Of a stretch of 64,000 bases of DNA, positions 1 through 8,544 are shown piece after piece. A program made the position numbers and the translations under genes. Each line of letters starts with the position of its first letter. The first letter of the stretch is position 1. The DNA lies in contig NZ_JAGGNW010000011.1 in assembly GCF_018614875.1 (NCBI RefSeq), forward strand, positions 496,001 to 560,000. Direction: 5' to 3'. Under the pieces are notes generated by a model. The model had not been told where the DNA came from, did not search any database, and worked only from the letters and a program-made list of their open reading frames with translations. Source of the stretch: Variovorax paradoxus. Lineage in GTDB: Bacteria > Pseudomonadota > Gammaproteobacteria > Burkholderiales > Burkholderiaceae_C.

Positions 1-1
1 C

Positions 2-1558
2 GAACTTTCCTTGCTGGTGGTGTCCGCCGCGAGCTTCATCGTGGCCATACCGAGCGGCGTGCAGGTGTTCGCGTGGATCGCCACCTTCTGGCGCGGGCGC
101 GTCGCGCTCAATGCGCCGACGCTGTTCCTGCTGGGATTCCACTTCATCTTCGTGCTGGGCGGGCTCACGGGCGTGATGGTGGCGGTGCTGCCCTTCGACT
201 GGCAGGCGCACGACAGCTACTTCATCGTCGCGCACCTGCACTACGTGCTCATCGGCGGCATGGTGTTTCCGGTGTTCGCGGGCTTCTACTACTGGGCGCC
301 GGTCTTCAACGGCCATCGGCTTTCCGAGCGCTGGGGCCGCTGGGTGTTCGGGCTCATGTTCGGCGGCTTCAATCTTGCGTTCTTCCCGATGCACATCGCG
401 GGCATGCTCGGCATGCCGCGGCGTGTGTACACCTATGGCGGCGACCTGGGCTGGAACTCGCTCAACATGCTGTCGACCCTGGGCGCCTACACGCTGGCGG
501 CCGGCGTGCTGCTCTTCATTGCCGATGCGGCGCGCACGCTGCGCCGGCCCCCGCAGGACCACGGCAACCCCTGGCGCGCGGGCACGCTCGAATGGCTGCC
601 GCTGCGCGAATACGCCGTGCGCAGCATTCCGCAGGTGGATTCGCGCCATCCGCTGTGGCGGCAACCCGCGCTGCCGCAAGAGGTCGAGGCTGGGCAGCAC
701 TGGCTGCCGGGCACCGTGTTCGGCGGCCGCGAAACGCTGGTGACCAGCCCGCGCGATGCACGGCCGATGCATCTGCTGCGCCTGCCGACCGACAGCTGGT
801 GGCCGCTGGCGGCGGCGGCGGGCACGGCAGGCTTTTTCCTGCTTCTCACGGTGTCCTGGACGCTGCCGGCGTTCGCCTGCGGCGTGCTCGCGGTGGCGTG
901 CATCCTGCGCTGGCTGTGGGATTCCGACGCTCCGCCGCCGGTTGCGGCAGTCGATGTCGGCCGGGGCGTGCGGCTGCCGGTCGGCGCGCATGGCTCGGCA
1001 TCGCACTCGTGGTGGGCCATGGTCGTGCTGATTGCGGTGGACATGACGATCTTCGTGTCGCTGCTCTACACCCACGTGCACCTGTCGATGGCCAGCGACG
1101 TGTGCCCGCCGGCCGGCGCGGCGCTGCCGGCCATGCGCTGGCCGCTGGGCGCGGCGCTGCTGCTCGCCGCCGGCTCTCTTGCCATGGCGGCGGCCACGCG
1201 CATGCTGCGCACGGCGAATGTACGCGGCCAGCGCCTGCTGCGCATGCTCGCGGGCCTGGCCATGGCCTGCGCAGCCGGCGCGGCCGCGCTCGACATCGGC
1301 GGCCATCTGCTCGCCGGGCTCGACCCGCGCGCGCAAGGCTGGAGCGCATCGGTCGGCATGCTGCTGGGCTACCAGGCCTTCCACATCGCCGTGCTGATGC
1401 TGATGGGCGGCTATGTGCTGGTGCGCTCCTGGACGGGCCGGCTGCAGCCCGCGGCCCGCGCGACCATCGACAACACCGGGCTGATGTGGCATTGCGTGAC
1501 GGCGCAAGGGATCATCGGGGCGCTCGCGGTGCAAGGGCTGCCGCGGCTGCTAGGCTAG
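2..1558 (+). CDS. ctaD: Cytochrome c oxidase subunit I, C-terminal part, fused to a subunit III-like domain (5' truncated)
   Basis: Terminal heme-copper oxidase of the respiratory chain, an inner-membrane proton pump. The reading frame is open from the first bases of the window, so the N-terminal half lies outside it. The visible start matches the helix VIII-XII part of subunit I: IPSGVQVF, then GGLTGV, then the heme-ligand segment HDSYFIVAHLHYVLIGG, whose paired histidines bind the two hemes. After about residue 330 the sequence changes to a block of further hydrophobic helices (HSWWAMVVLIAVDMTIF and following) resembling subunit III, as in CoxA/CtaD proteins that carry subunit III in the same chain. 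The gene ends 6 bp before the convergent methyltransferase gene. The family is clear; the fusion reading is good but rests on weaker similarity. Confidence 0.85.
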   Translation, partial: ELSLLVVSAASFIVAIPSGVQVFAWIATFWRGRVALNAPTLFLLGFHFIFVLGGLTGVMVAVLPFDWQAHDSYFIVAHLHYVLIGGMVFPVFAGFYYWAPVFNGHRLSERWGRWVFGLMFGGFNLAFFPMHIAGMLGMPRRVYTYGGDLGWNSLNMLSTLGAYTLAAGVLLFIADAARTLRRPPQDHGNPWRAGTLEWLPLREYAVRSIPQVDSRHPLWRQPALPQEVEAGQHWLPGTVFGGRETLVTSPRDARPMHLLRLPTDSWWPLAAAAGTAGFFLLLTVSWTLPAFACGVLAVACILRWLWDSDAPPPVAAVDVGRGVRLPVGAHGSASHSWWAMVVLIAVDMTIFVSLLYTHVHLSMASDVCPPAGAALPAMRWPLGAALLLAAGSLAMAAATRMLRTANVRGQRLLRMLAGLAMACAAGAAALDIGGHLLAGLDPRAQGWSASVGMLLGYQAFHIAVLMLMGGYVLVRSWTGRLQPAARATIDNTGLMWHCVTAQGIIGALAVQGLPRLLG

Positions 1559-1564
1559 CAGCCG

Positions 1565-2416
1565 CTACACCGCAGGCGCCTGGGCGCCGATCATCCAGCA
1601 GGCGGCGGTGAAGCGAACTTCGCTGCCGTGCACATAGGGTTCGAACGCTGCGCGCACGGTCTCGGTGACCTGTGCGCGCGTTCGCTCGTCCGCGTCCTGA
1701 AGAATCAGGCCGACCGGGCCCAGCCGGGTGAGATAGCCATGCAGCGCCTTCTCGGGCAGGGTGCACGCGACATCGATCGGCCGGATGTCGATCTCGGCCC
1801 AGCCGCTCTCCTCCAGGATCGACAACACCCGAGTCCGGTCCGCGAAGGAGAACTGTCCCGGCGCGCCTGGCTGGCGGGCCGGCAGGTTCGGCAGCAGCGG
1901 TGCGGCGGCGCGCTCGGCCGTGGTCATGAACGGATTTTCCGCGGCGCTGCGCCACGCGATCACCCGGAGCACCGCGCCTTCTCTCGCCGCATGCCGCAGG
2001 TTTGCGAAGGCCTGAACCGGGCTGTCGAAGAACATCACGCCGAAGCGCGAAATGATCATGTCGAAGCTTGCGGGTTCGAAGGCATGGCGCTGTGCGTCGG
2101 CCCGGATGAAGCTGGCCGGCGTGCCTTCCTGTTGGGCGCGCGCCCGGGCGACGGCGATCATCGGCCCCGACACGTCTGCGCCGACGCACTGGCCTTGCGC
2201 ACCCAGCAGCCGCGCCACGGCCAGCGTGGTCGCGCCCGTGCCGCAACCGACGTCGAGCACGCGGCGCGCGGCCCCGGCGCGCACCACGTCGACGAGCCGG
2301 TCTTCGAAGGGCTTGAACAGCTGGTCGAGCGACTCCTGCGCATCAACCCAGGCGCGGCCGGCGCCGCCGTTCCAGAGCGTCGTCTGCTCGTTGTCTTTCT
2401 GCTGCGTGATGTCCAT
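1565..2416 (-). CDS. Class I SAM-dependent methyltransferase
   Basis: Probable small-molecule methyltransferase of 283 aa in the cytosol; substrate unknown. Motif I, the SAM-binding glycine loop VLDVGCGTGATTLAVA, is near residues 52-67. The acidic motif II region follows (GADVSGPMIAVAR), and a post-II segment reads FDMIISRFGVMFFDSPVQAF, typical of the UbiE/Methyltransf_11 and Methyltransf_25 groups. The start ATG at 2416 has AAGG-like bases upstream. It is divergent from the MerR gene at 2491, and a palindrome lies in the 74-bp gap, so the MerR protein probably controls it. Nothing in the sequence names the substrate. Confidence 0.85.
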   Translation of the reverse strand: MDITQQKDNEQTTLWNGGAGRAWVDAQESLDQLFKPFEDRLVDVVRAGAARRVLDVGCGTGATTLAVARLLGAQGQCVGADVSGPMIAVARARAQQEGTPASFIRADAQRHAFEPASFDMIISRFGVMFFDSPVQAFANLRHAAREGAVLRVIAWRSAAENPFMTTAERAAAPLLPNLPARQPGAPGQFSFADRTRVLSILEESGWAEIDIRPIDVACTLPEKALHGYLTRLGPVGLILQDADERTRAQVTETVRAAFEPYVHGSEVRFTAACWMIGAQAPAV

Positions 2417-2465
2417 GAGCGGTTTTCCTTGGCTTGCCTGAAGAGGCGGAAGCTAGACTGTGCAA

Positions 2466-2484
2466 CTTCAAGTCGACTTGAGGT
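2466..2484. promoter_or_regulatory. Palindromic MerR-type operator between divergent methyltransferase and MerR genes
   Basis: A perfect 14-bp palindrome TCAAGTCGACTTGA (2468-2481) is extended by further matching pairs outside one mismatch. It lies directly beside a TTGACC hexamer on the minus strand (2481-2486), fitting the habit of MerR-family regulators of binding the long spacer between -35 and -10. It resembles the SoxR-box pattern (CCTCAAGT..ACTTGAGG). It ends only about 6 bp before the GTG start of the MerR gene, so autoregulation is likely. The role is inferred from position and symmetry. Confidence 0.55.
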
Positions 2485-2490
2485 CAAGAG

Positions 2491-2931
2491 GTGGCGACAC
2501 ATCATCTGGACATCGCCCAAGTGGCGCAGCAATCCGGCATCCCCGCATCGACGCTGCGGTTCTATGAGGAAAAGGGCCTGATCGCCTCGACCGGCCGGCG
2601 CGGCCTGCGCCGCCTGTTCGATGCCGGCGTGCTGGAACGGCTGGCGCTCATCGCTGTGGGACGCGCCGCCGGCTTCTCGCTCGACGAGATCGCGCGCATG
2701 TTCGCGCCCGAGGGCGGGCCGCGCATCGACCGGCGGATGCTCGCGGCCAAGGCGGAAGAACTCGACAGGACGATTCGCAAACTGAGCGCCATGCGCGACG
2801 GCCTGCGTCACGCCGCGGCCTGCCCCGCACCCAGCCACATGGAATGCCCGACGTTCCGGCGCATCGTGCGGGCCGCGGCATCCGGAGCCATCGGGACGCG
2901 AGGGAAGAAAGCGCCGCGGCTGTCCAACTAG
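2491..2931 (+). CDS. MerR-family transcriptional regulator
   Basis: DNA-binding regulator of 146 aa. The N-terminal winged helix-turn-helix reads DIAQVAQQSGIPASTLRFYE (about residues 7-26), followed by EEKGLI and a GLRRLFDAGVLERL stretch, the standard MerR fold; a helical dimerisation region follows at about 80-105. The start is GTG, with a purine-rich AGGTCAAGAG just upstream. The C-terminal region has only two cysteines (CPAPSHMECP), unlike the four-cysteine iron-sulfur cluster of SoxR, so it is not SoxR despite the SoxR-box-like palindrome upstream. It probably controls the divergent methyltransferase gene and itself. The inducing signal is unknown. Confidence 0.85.
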   Translation: MATHHLDIAQVAQQSGIPASTLRFYEEKGLIASTGRRGLRRLFDAGVLERLALIAVGRAAGFSLDEIARMFAPEGGPRIDRRMLAAKAEELDRTIRKLSAMRDGLRHAAACPAPSHMECPTFRRIVRAAASGAIGTRGKKAPRLSN

Positions 2932-3085
2932 GCAGCGTTCCATGGCGCCCGGGTGCCAGACAGCCTCCTACAACACGACGATCTTTCGACCGATGCGGCG
3001 GGAATTTTCTGGATCGAAAGTAGCAGTTCTGGGCATCGCAATCAACGCCGTCATCCCCCAGAAATGCCGGCCGGAGACTTCCACC

Positions 3086-3424
3086 ATGGCAAGCGCCAAT
3101 TCAGTTATTTCGTCAGAGCGTGTCGAGGGGACATCCGTCTACAACGTCTCGGGAGACAAGCTTGGTTCCATCGACGATCTCATGATCGACAAGATCTCGG
3201 GCCAGGTCCGTTATGCCGTGTTGGAGTTCGGCGGCTTCCTGGGCATGGGCACAGACCGCTATCCGATCCCATGGACCATGCTGAAGTACGACACTTCGCA
3301 GGATGGCTATGTGGTGCCGCTGGACAAGGCGCAGATCGAGGGTGCGCCGAAGTATGCGAGCGATCGGGTGCCTGAGTACGACGATGTGTACAGCGGGACG
3401 GTGGACAAGTACTACGGGTTCTAG
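3086..3424 (+). CDS. PRC-barrel domain protein
   Basis: Small protein of 112 aa with one PRC-barrel domain: VEGTSVYNVSGDKLGSIDDL near residues 14-33, then ISGQVRYAVLEFGGFLG and the RYPIPWTMLKYD segment. PRC-barrels occur in the photosynthetic reaction centre H subunit, RimM and many small stress-related bacterial proteins, where the binding partner is mostly unknown. The ATG at 3086 was chosen because GGAG sits 9-10 bases upstream and the domain begins soon after; an in-frame ATG at 2942 would add 48 unrelated residues. It converges on the large trehalose/glucan operon and may belong to the same stress programme (inference). Confidence 0.8.
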   Translation: MASANSVISSERVEGTSVYNVSGDKLGSIDDLMIDKISGQVRYAVLEFGGFLGMGTDRYPIPWTMLKYDTSQDGYVVPLDKAQIEGAPKYASDRVPEYDDVYSGTVDKYYGF

Positions 3425-3436
3425 GAGCGAGCATGG

Positions 3437-3465
3437 GGCCGCGGTCTTTGTAAAAGGCCGCGGCC
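3437..3465. terminator. Strong hairpin between convergent genes, possible bidirectional terminator
   Basis: GGCCGCGGTCTTT (3437-3449) pairs with AAAGGCCGCGGCC (3453-3465), 13 bp with one G-U pair and a 3-base loop. It lies in the 59-bp gap between the PRC-barrel gene and the end of the malQ-treY gene. There is no clear T tract on either side, so intrinsic termination is possible but not assured. Confidence 0.4.
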
Positions 3466-3483
3466 GCTGGCCAGCTCAGGTGC

Positions 3484-6400
3484 TCAGCACTTGAACGCAG
3501 CCCAGGGCATGCGGCAGAACGCGTCTTCCAGCGAAATGGCGCGGCCCTCGGCAGCCAGCGATTCCCCGGTGAGCACATTCACCAGCCCCGCGCCTTCGAG
3601 ACCCTCTGGCAACAGCACCCTCGTACCCCGCCACGCGGCCGCGTCGGGAAGCATCGGCCCACCATCCTCGCCACTGCGTGCAATCCCGGCAAACAGCCGC
3701 CCCGCCATCACCACCAGCGTCCGCCCTTCATGCCTTCGCGCGAAGGCCACCACATGCCGTGCCAGCGGCCCTTCGACCGCCAGCCCTTCATACCCGCCTT
3801 CGCGAAAAAGCTCCGCATGCTCGCGCCGCATCGACAGCAGCCGCCAGATGAACCAGAGCTTCGCGCGGCCGTCGTGCGGCGCCTCGGCGAGCGCCTGCAC
3901 TCGCGCGGCAAGGTCGGGCTCGCCAGCCATCGCGTGGAGCTGGCCGAGCCGCTGGCTGCGCAGCCCATATTCCACCGGCCGCCGGTTGTCGGGGTCGACC
4001 AGGCTCAGGTCGATAAGCTCGCTGCCCTGGTAGAGATCGGGCACGCCGGGAGAGCCGTACTTCAGCAGCGTGAGCGTCAGGCCGTTCCACGCACCGAACC
4101 ACGACAGGCGATCGGCCAGGCGCTGGATGTCCGCGAGGCAGCCGTCCTTCGACCGGTCCGAGAGCATCCGCCGCACCAGGTCTTCGAGCGCTGCTTCGTA
4201 CTGCGCATCGGGCTGGGTCCAGCGCGTGTGGAGCTTGGCTTCGCGCGCGGCCTTCTGCATGTACTGCCACACGCGCGCGGCGTAGGCCGGCACGTCGGCT
4301 GCGCCGAGCCCGCCGAAGGGCAAGGTGCCGAGCAGGGTCTGGTAAAGCAGGTACTCGTCGGCGCGTGAAGGTGCCGCAACCGCCTGCCGGCCGCCGCGGC
4401 AGAGCGCGTGCCAGCGCGCCAGCGAATCCCGCCACTCGCCAGGTATTTCGGAGAGCACGTCGATGCGGTTGCGCACATCTTCCGATCGCTTGTTGTCGTG
4501 CGTCGAGGTTGCGAGCATGGTGTGCGGCCAGTGCAGTGCGCGGTCGGCGCTGAGCAGGTGAAACTCGGCCACGTCGAACCCGAAATGGTCGGGCTCGCCG
4601 CCCACCTCGTTGAGCGAGCTGAGCGGAAAGTAGCGATAGAACGAAGTGTCCTCCACGCCCTTGGCCGCGACCGGCGCGCTGAACTGCTGGAAGCGCATCG
4701 CGAACCGGCGCACGCGCTCGGCCAGGGCCGGTGGCGCATGTGCGGCAGCAGTCTCGCCGCGCAATGAGCGTCGCACGAAGGCGAACACGGAGCGGTCCGC
4801 ATCGCGGCTCTGGCACTCGGCGGCTTCGGTGGCGGCGTCGATGAAATGCGTGTCCTGTGCGGAAGGCGCATCGACGATGTACGTGCGGTAGATCGGCATG
4901 CAGGCCGCCACGCCCGTCAGCGCGCGGCGCAGCGCATTGAGCGTGTAGTCGCGCGTGCCGCGGTCGGCCCGCGCGATTCTGAGCAGCTCGGTGGAGAGCA
5001 CGTTGAGTTCCGACGACAGCGCATTGCGCATGACCTCGCGCTTGCCCGACCGGGCCACGGCTTCGAAGTCCTGCGTCTCGCCGGTGAAGCCGTGCCAGGC
5101 CTGCCGCAAGGCCTCGGCCGCGGCAGTGTCCACGAGCACGCCGTTGGCCACGTTGGCAAAGCGGTAGCCGGTGGTGCCGTGCACATGCCATTCGGTCGGC
5201 ACTTCTTCTTCCGCGGCGGCGATCTTCTCGGCGACCACATACAGCGGGCGCGGCGGCCGGCCATCCGGCCCGGTCGCGGGCAGGACGATGCCCGCGCGCC
5301 GCGCATAGCCTCCCTGCAGCTGCCGGAAGTAGCGTGCGGGGTCGTACAGGCCATCGGGATGGTCGATGCGCAGACCATCCACCGCGCCGGCCGCGGCCAG
5401 GTCGAGCGCGAAGGACTGCGTGGCCTCGAACACCTCGTCGCGTTCCATGCGCACCGCCGCCAGGTCGTTGATGTCGAAGAAGCGCCGGTAGTTGATTTCG
5501 TCCGTCGCCACGCGCCAGTAGGCGAGCCGGTAGGCCTGCATGTCGACCAGCCGATGCAGCTGGTCGCGCGCCTCCTCCGAGGCCAGGTTGAACACCGCCA
5601 CCGCCGCCAGCACGGCCCGTGCGAGGGAAGGATGCGCCTGCGCCAGATGCGCGAGGCGGGCCTTGAACAGCTCCTTGTCGCGCACGCGCTCCGTGCACTC
5701 GGAAGGCGTCTGCGCGCGGCGGCCGGGCAAGTGGCCGAAGGCCGTCGAGAGGCTGGCGAGCTGCGCCGCGAGCACGGGGTCCTTCAGATGCTGCAACACC
5801 TGCCCGAGAACCACGGGATAGCTTTCGGGCGCGAGGGGAAACCGGTGGTCGAAATAGCGCAGCGCAAAGCTGCCCTGCTCCGCCTCGAAGTGCAGCACCA
5901 GCTCTCCGCTGGTGAGCACTTCGCCATAGTGCCCGCCGAGCACCGGCAGCAGCACCTTGCCGGCCAGCTCTTCATTGAGCGGCTGCCAGTCGATGTCGAA
6001 GTGATGCGCGAACAGCGAGGCCGGGCCGTTCTCCAGCACGTCCATCCACCATGCGTTGTCGGCGCCGAGCACGCCCATGTGGTTGGGCACCATGTCGAGC
6101 AGCTGCCCCAGCCCGTTCGCCTGCAGCGCCGCGACGAAGCGCGCAAAGCCCTCGGCGCCGCCGAGCTCGGGATTGATCTCGGCATGGGCGACCACGTCGT
6201 AGCCGTGCGTGCTGCCCGCGCGGGCGCGCTGGATGGGCGAGCAATACACATGGCTCACGCCGAGCTGCGCCAGGTAGGGCAGCACGCGGATGGCATCGTC
6301 GAAGCCAAAGCCCTTGTGGAACTGCAGGCGGTAGGTGGCCCGCGGCACGCGCGCCTGCAGCAGCAGCGGCGGCGCAGCCTCCGCGCCCACGCTGCGGCGC

Positions 6401-8544
6401 GGCCGCGCGGCGCGCAGGCGTTCCGTGAGCCCCTGCATGGCATCACCCGCCGCCAGGTCCTGCACGGTCGGCACCAGCTTGCGCCGCCAGTTGGGATGCG
6501 TGTCGGTGGTGCCGGGCATGTTGGCCTGCTCCACCTCGCCGGCCACGTCCTCGAGCTGGAACACCATCAGCGCCGACGGGGCCGCGGCAAGGAAGGCGTG
6601 GATCGCCTGCATGATCCGCGGCGAAGGCGCTGCAAGCGCCAGCGCCTGCGCCGCCTCGTCGGCAGACAGCAGCCCCGCCTCGCGCACCGCCAGCATCAGC
6701 CCGATGCGCTCCTGCGCGCGGCCCAGCAGCTGCGCATCGAACAGGCGGGGATCGGGGAAGAGCCCGAGCGCCAGCCGCAGCCGAAGGTCGTGGCCCGACC
6801 ACCAGCCCGCGAGCGTGGCGAGATCGTGCGTGCTGATGGCCACCAGCGCGGCCGGCGGATAGGCCGCGGGGGGCGTGAAGCCGCCGCTCTGCTGCTTCTC
6901 GAAGTAGAGCAGCCGGTAGGAGAGCACGCCGGCACGCGCGAGCGCTTCGCGCATCGCATCCTCCACCGTGCCCAGGTCCTCGCCCACCACCATGCAGCGA
7001 TGGCGATGGCTTTCGACCGCCACGATGGCCAGCATTTCGTCGACGGGGTAGCGCACATATGCGCCGTCGTGCGGCGAGCGGCCGGGCGGAATCCAGAACA
7101 GGCGCATCAGCCCCATCACGTGATCGATGCGCAGCGCGCCGGCATGCCGCATGTTGGCGCGCAGCATCTGCACGAAGGGCTGGTAGCGATGCGTGCGCAG
7201 GTGGTCGGGGCGCAGGGGCGGCAGGCCCCAGTTCTGCCCGGCCGGGTTGAACTCGTCGGGCGGCGCGCCAATGCTGGCGCCGACCGCGAAGCAATGCTGT
7301 GCGGTCCAGGCGTCGGAGCCGCCGCGGTCCGCGGAGACGGCCAGGTCCAGGTAGAGCCCGATGCCCATGCCAAGCGCCGTGCAGCGCTCGCCGGCGCGCG
7401 CAAGCTGGCGCTCGGCCACCCATTGGAGGTACTGGTGGTACTGCAGGCGCTCCGCATGCCGCTCCGCGAAGGCCTGCACCTCCGGCGAATCCACCTGCCG
7501 ATAGGCCTCGGGCCATGCGAGCCAGCCCCAGCATTGCGGATCGGCGGCGGCGAAGTGGGCTTGCAGCGCCTCGAAGAGCGCGTGCTGGCGCAATGGCTCG
7601 CCATGCGCCGAGACAAAGGCCAGGAACGCCTCGCCCCTTGCATCCGGTGCGCCGGCCGGCGAAAGATGCCGGGCCCTGAAGTGCTCGAACATCAACTCCA
7701 GCACTTCGAACTTGGCGGCGGCCACGCCTGCATGCTCGACCAGCGGCGCAGCCCGCAGCGCCGCCAGCCGGCCCTGGAACTCGGGCGATTCCACGTGCCG
7801 GCGCGCGGCTTCGCAGGCGGCGAAATCCTCGACCGCCTCGACGTCGATGTACAGCACGTTGATCCATTGCCGCGACGATGGACTGTAGGGGCTGGCGCGC
7901 GGCGGATCGGTTGGGAACAGCGCATGCAGCGGGTTCAGGCCGATCAGGTCGGCGCCCTGTCCGGCCATGCTGTCGATCAGCGCCTCCAGGTCGCCGAAAT
8001 CGCCCATGCCCCAGTTGCGCGCCGAACGCAGCGCGTACAGCTGGAGGGCCGGCCCCCAGACGCGGCCGCCGCCCTGCACGGCGGGCGGCCGGTAGCAGCG
8101 GCCGGGCGAAGCGACCACCATGGTCTCGCCGGCCAGGCCCTCGACATGCAGCCAGTGGTAGCCGGGTGCGAGCGGCTCTGCCAGCTGCAGCGTGCAGCTG
8201 CCATGCTGCCACGGTTGCGCATCGGATTCGCCTTGGCGCAAACGCCCTTGCTCGTCGCGCAGCCGCCACCGAAGGCTGTCCGAAATCTGCGGCAGCTGCA
8301 GCGACCAGTGCGGCGCGTGCGCCTCTACCACCAGCACCGGCGGCATAGCGGGCACGGAGGAATGGCCGGCCGCCTCGTCCACCGCGGCGCCCGCCTGCAC
8401 CCCGAACTCGGCCAGCAGCGCAGTCAGGTTTTCGGGCGTTGCCCGGTGCTGCGTTCCGAAGGCGTCGTAGTAGGCCGCGCAGATGCCGTAGTGCCCGCAC
8501 AGGCGTTCCAGCGCATCGTGGGGCGAATGAGCTGGATCAGCCAT
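3484..8544 (-). CDS. malQ-treY: Fused 4-alpha-glucanotransferase (MalQ) / maltooligosyltrehalose synthase (TreY)
   Basis: One uninterrupted chain of 1686 aa with two GH enzymes. Residues 1 to about 700 are amylomaltase (GH77), which moves glucan segments between malto-oligosaccharides; RIDHVMGLMR carries the nucleophile near 471, VVGEDLGTV the acid near 521, and ISTHDLATLAG lies near 573. Residues about 733-1686 are TreY (GH13), which turns the reducing-end glucose of a maltodextrin into a trehalosyl end: VPRATYRLQF, STHGYDVV, LRIDHPDGLYD near 1061, VVAEKI near 1104, TSTHDNKRS near 1349. The start ATG at 8544 overlaps the treZ stop by 8 bases, implying coupled translation; an open frame continues upstream inside treZ but is an out-of-frame shadow. 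Last gene of the glgB-treY operon. Confidence 0.9.
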   Translation of the reverse strand: MADPAHSPHDALERLCGHYGICAAYYDAFGTQHRATPENLTALLAEFGVQAGAAVDEAAGHSSVPAMPPVLVVEAHAPHWSLQLPQISDSLRWRLRDEQGRLRQGESDAQPWQHGSCTLQLAEPLAPGYHWLHVEGLAGETMVVASPGRCYRPPAVQGGGRVWGPALQLYALRSARNWGMGDFGDLEALIDSMAGQGADLIGLNPLHALFPTDPPRASPYSPSSRQWINVLYIDVEAVEDFAACEAARRHVESPEFQGRLAALRAAPLVEHAGVAAAKFEVLELMFEHFRARHLSPAGAPDARGEAFLAFVSAHGEPLRQHALFEALQAHFAAADPQCWGWLAWPEAYRQVDSPEVQAFAERHAERLQYHQYLQWVAERQLARAGERCTALGMGIGLYLDLAVSADRGGSDAWTAQHCFAVGASIGAPPDEFNPAGQNWGLPPLRPDHLRTHRYQPFVQMLRANMRHAGALRIDHVMGLMRLFWIPPGRSPHDGAYVRYPVDEMLAIVAVESHRHRCMVVGEDLGTVEDAMREALARAGVLSYRLLYFEKQQSGGFTPPAAYPPAALVAISTHDLATLAGWWSGHDLRLRLALGLFPDPRLFDAQLLGRAQERIGLMLAVREAGLLSADEAAQALALAAPSPRIMQAIHAFLAAAPSALMVFQLEDVAGEVEQANMPGTTDTHPNWRRKLVPTVQDLAAGDAMQGLTERLRAARPRRSVGAEAAPPLLLQARVPRATYRLQFHKGFGFDDAIRVLPYLAQLGVSHVYCSPIQRARAGSTHGYDVVAHAEINPELGGAEGFARFVAALQANGLGQLLDMVPNHMGVLGADNAWWMDVLENGPASLFAHHFDIDWQPLNEELAGKVLLPVLGGHYGEVLTSGELVLHFEAEQGSFALRYFDHRFPLAPESYPVVLGQVLQHLKDPVLAAQLASLSTAFGHLPGRRAQTPSECTERVRDKELFKARLAHLAQAHPSLARAVLAAVAVFNLASEEARDQLHRLVDMQAYRLAYWRVATDEINYRRFFDINDLAAVRMERDEVFEATQSFALDLAAAGAVDGLRIDHPDGLYDPARYFRQLQGGYARRAGIVLPATGPDGRPPRPLYVVAEKIAAAEEEVPTEWHVHGTTGYRFANVANGVLVDTAAAEALRQAWHGFTGETQDFEAVARSGKREVMRNALSSELNVLSTELLRIARADRGTRDYTLNALRRALTGVAACMPIYRTYIVDAPSAQDTHFIDAATEAAECQSRDADRSVFAFVRRSLRGETAAAHAPPALAERVRRFAMRFQQFSAPVAAKGVEDTSFYRYFPLSSLNEVGGEPDHFGFDVAEFHLLSADRALHWPHTMLATSTHDNKRSEDVRNRIDVLSEIPGEWRDSLARWHALCRGGRQAVAAPSRADEYLLYQTLLGTLPFGGLGAADVPAYAARVWQYMQKAAREAKLHTRWTQPDAQYEAALEDLVRRMLSDRSKDGCLADIQRLADRLSWFGAWNGLTLTLLKYGSPGVPDLYQGSELIDLSLVDPDNRRPVEYGLRSQRLGQLHAMAGEPDLAARVQALAEAPHDGRAKLWFIWRLLSMRREHAELFREGGYEGLAVEGPLARHVVAFARRHEGRTLVVMAGRLFAGIARSGEDGGPMLPDAAAWRGTRVLLPEGLEGAGLVNVLTGESLAAEGRAISLEDAFCRMPWAAFKC

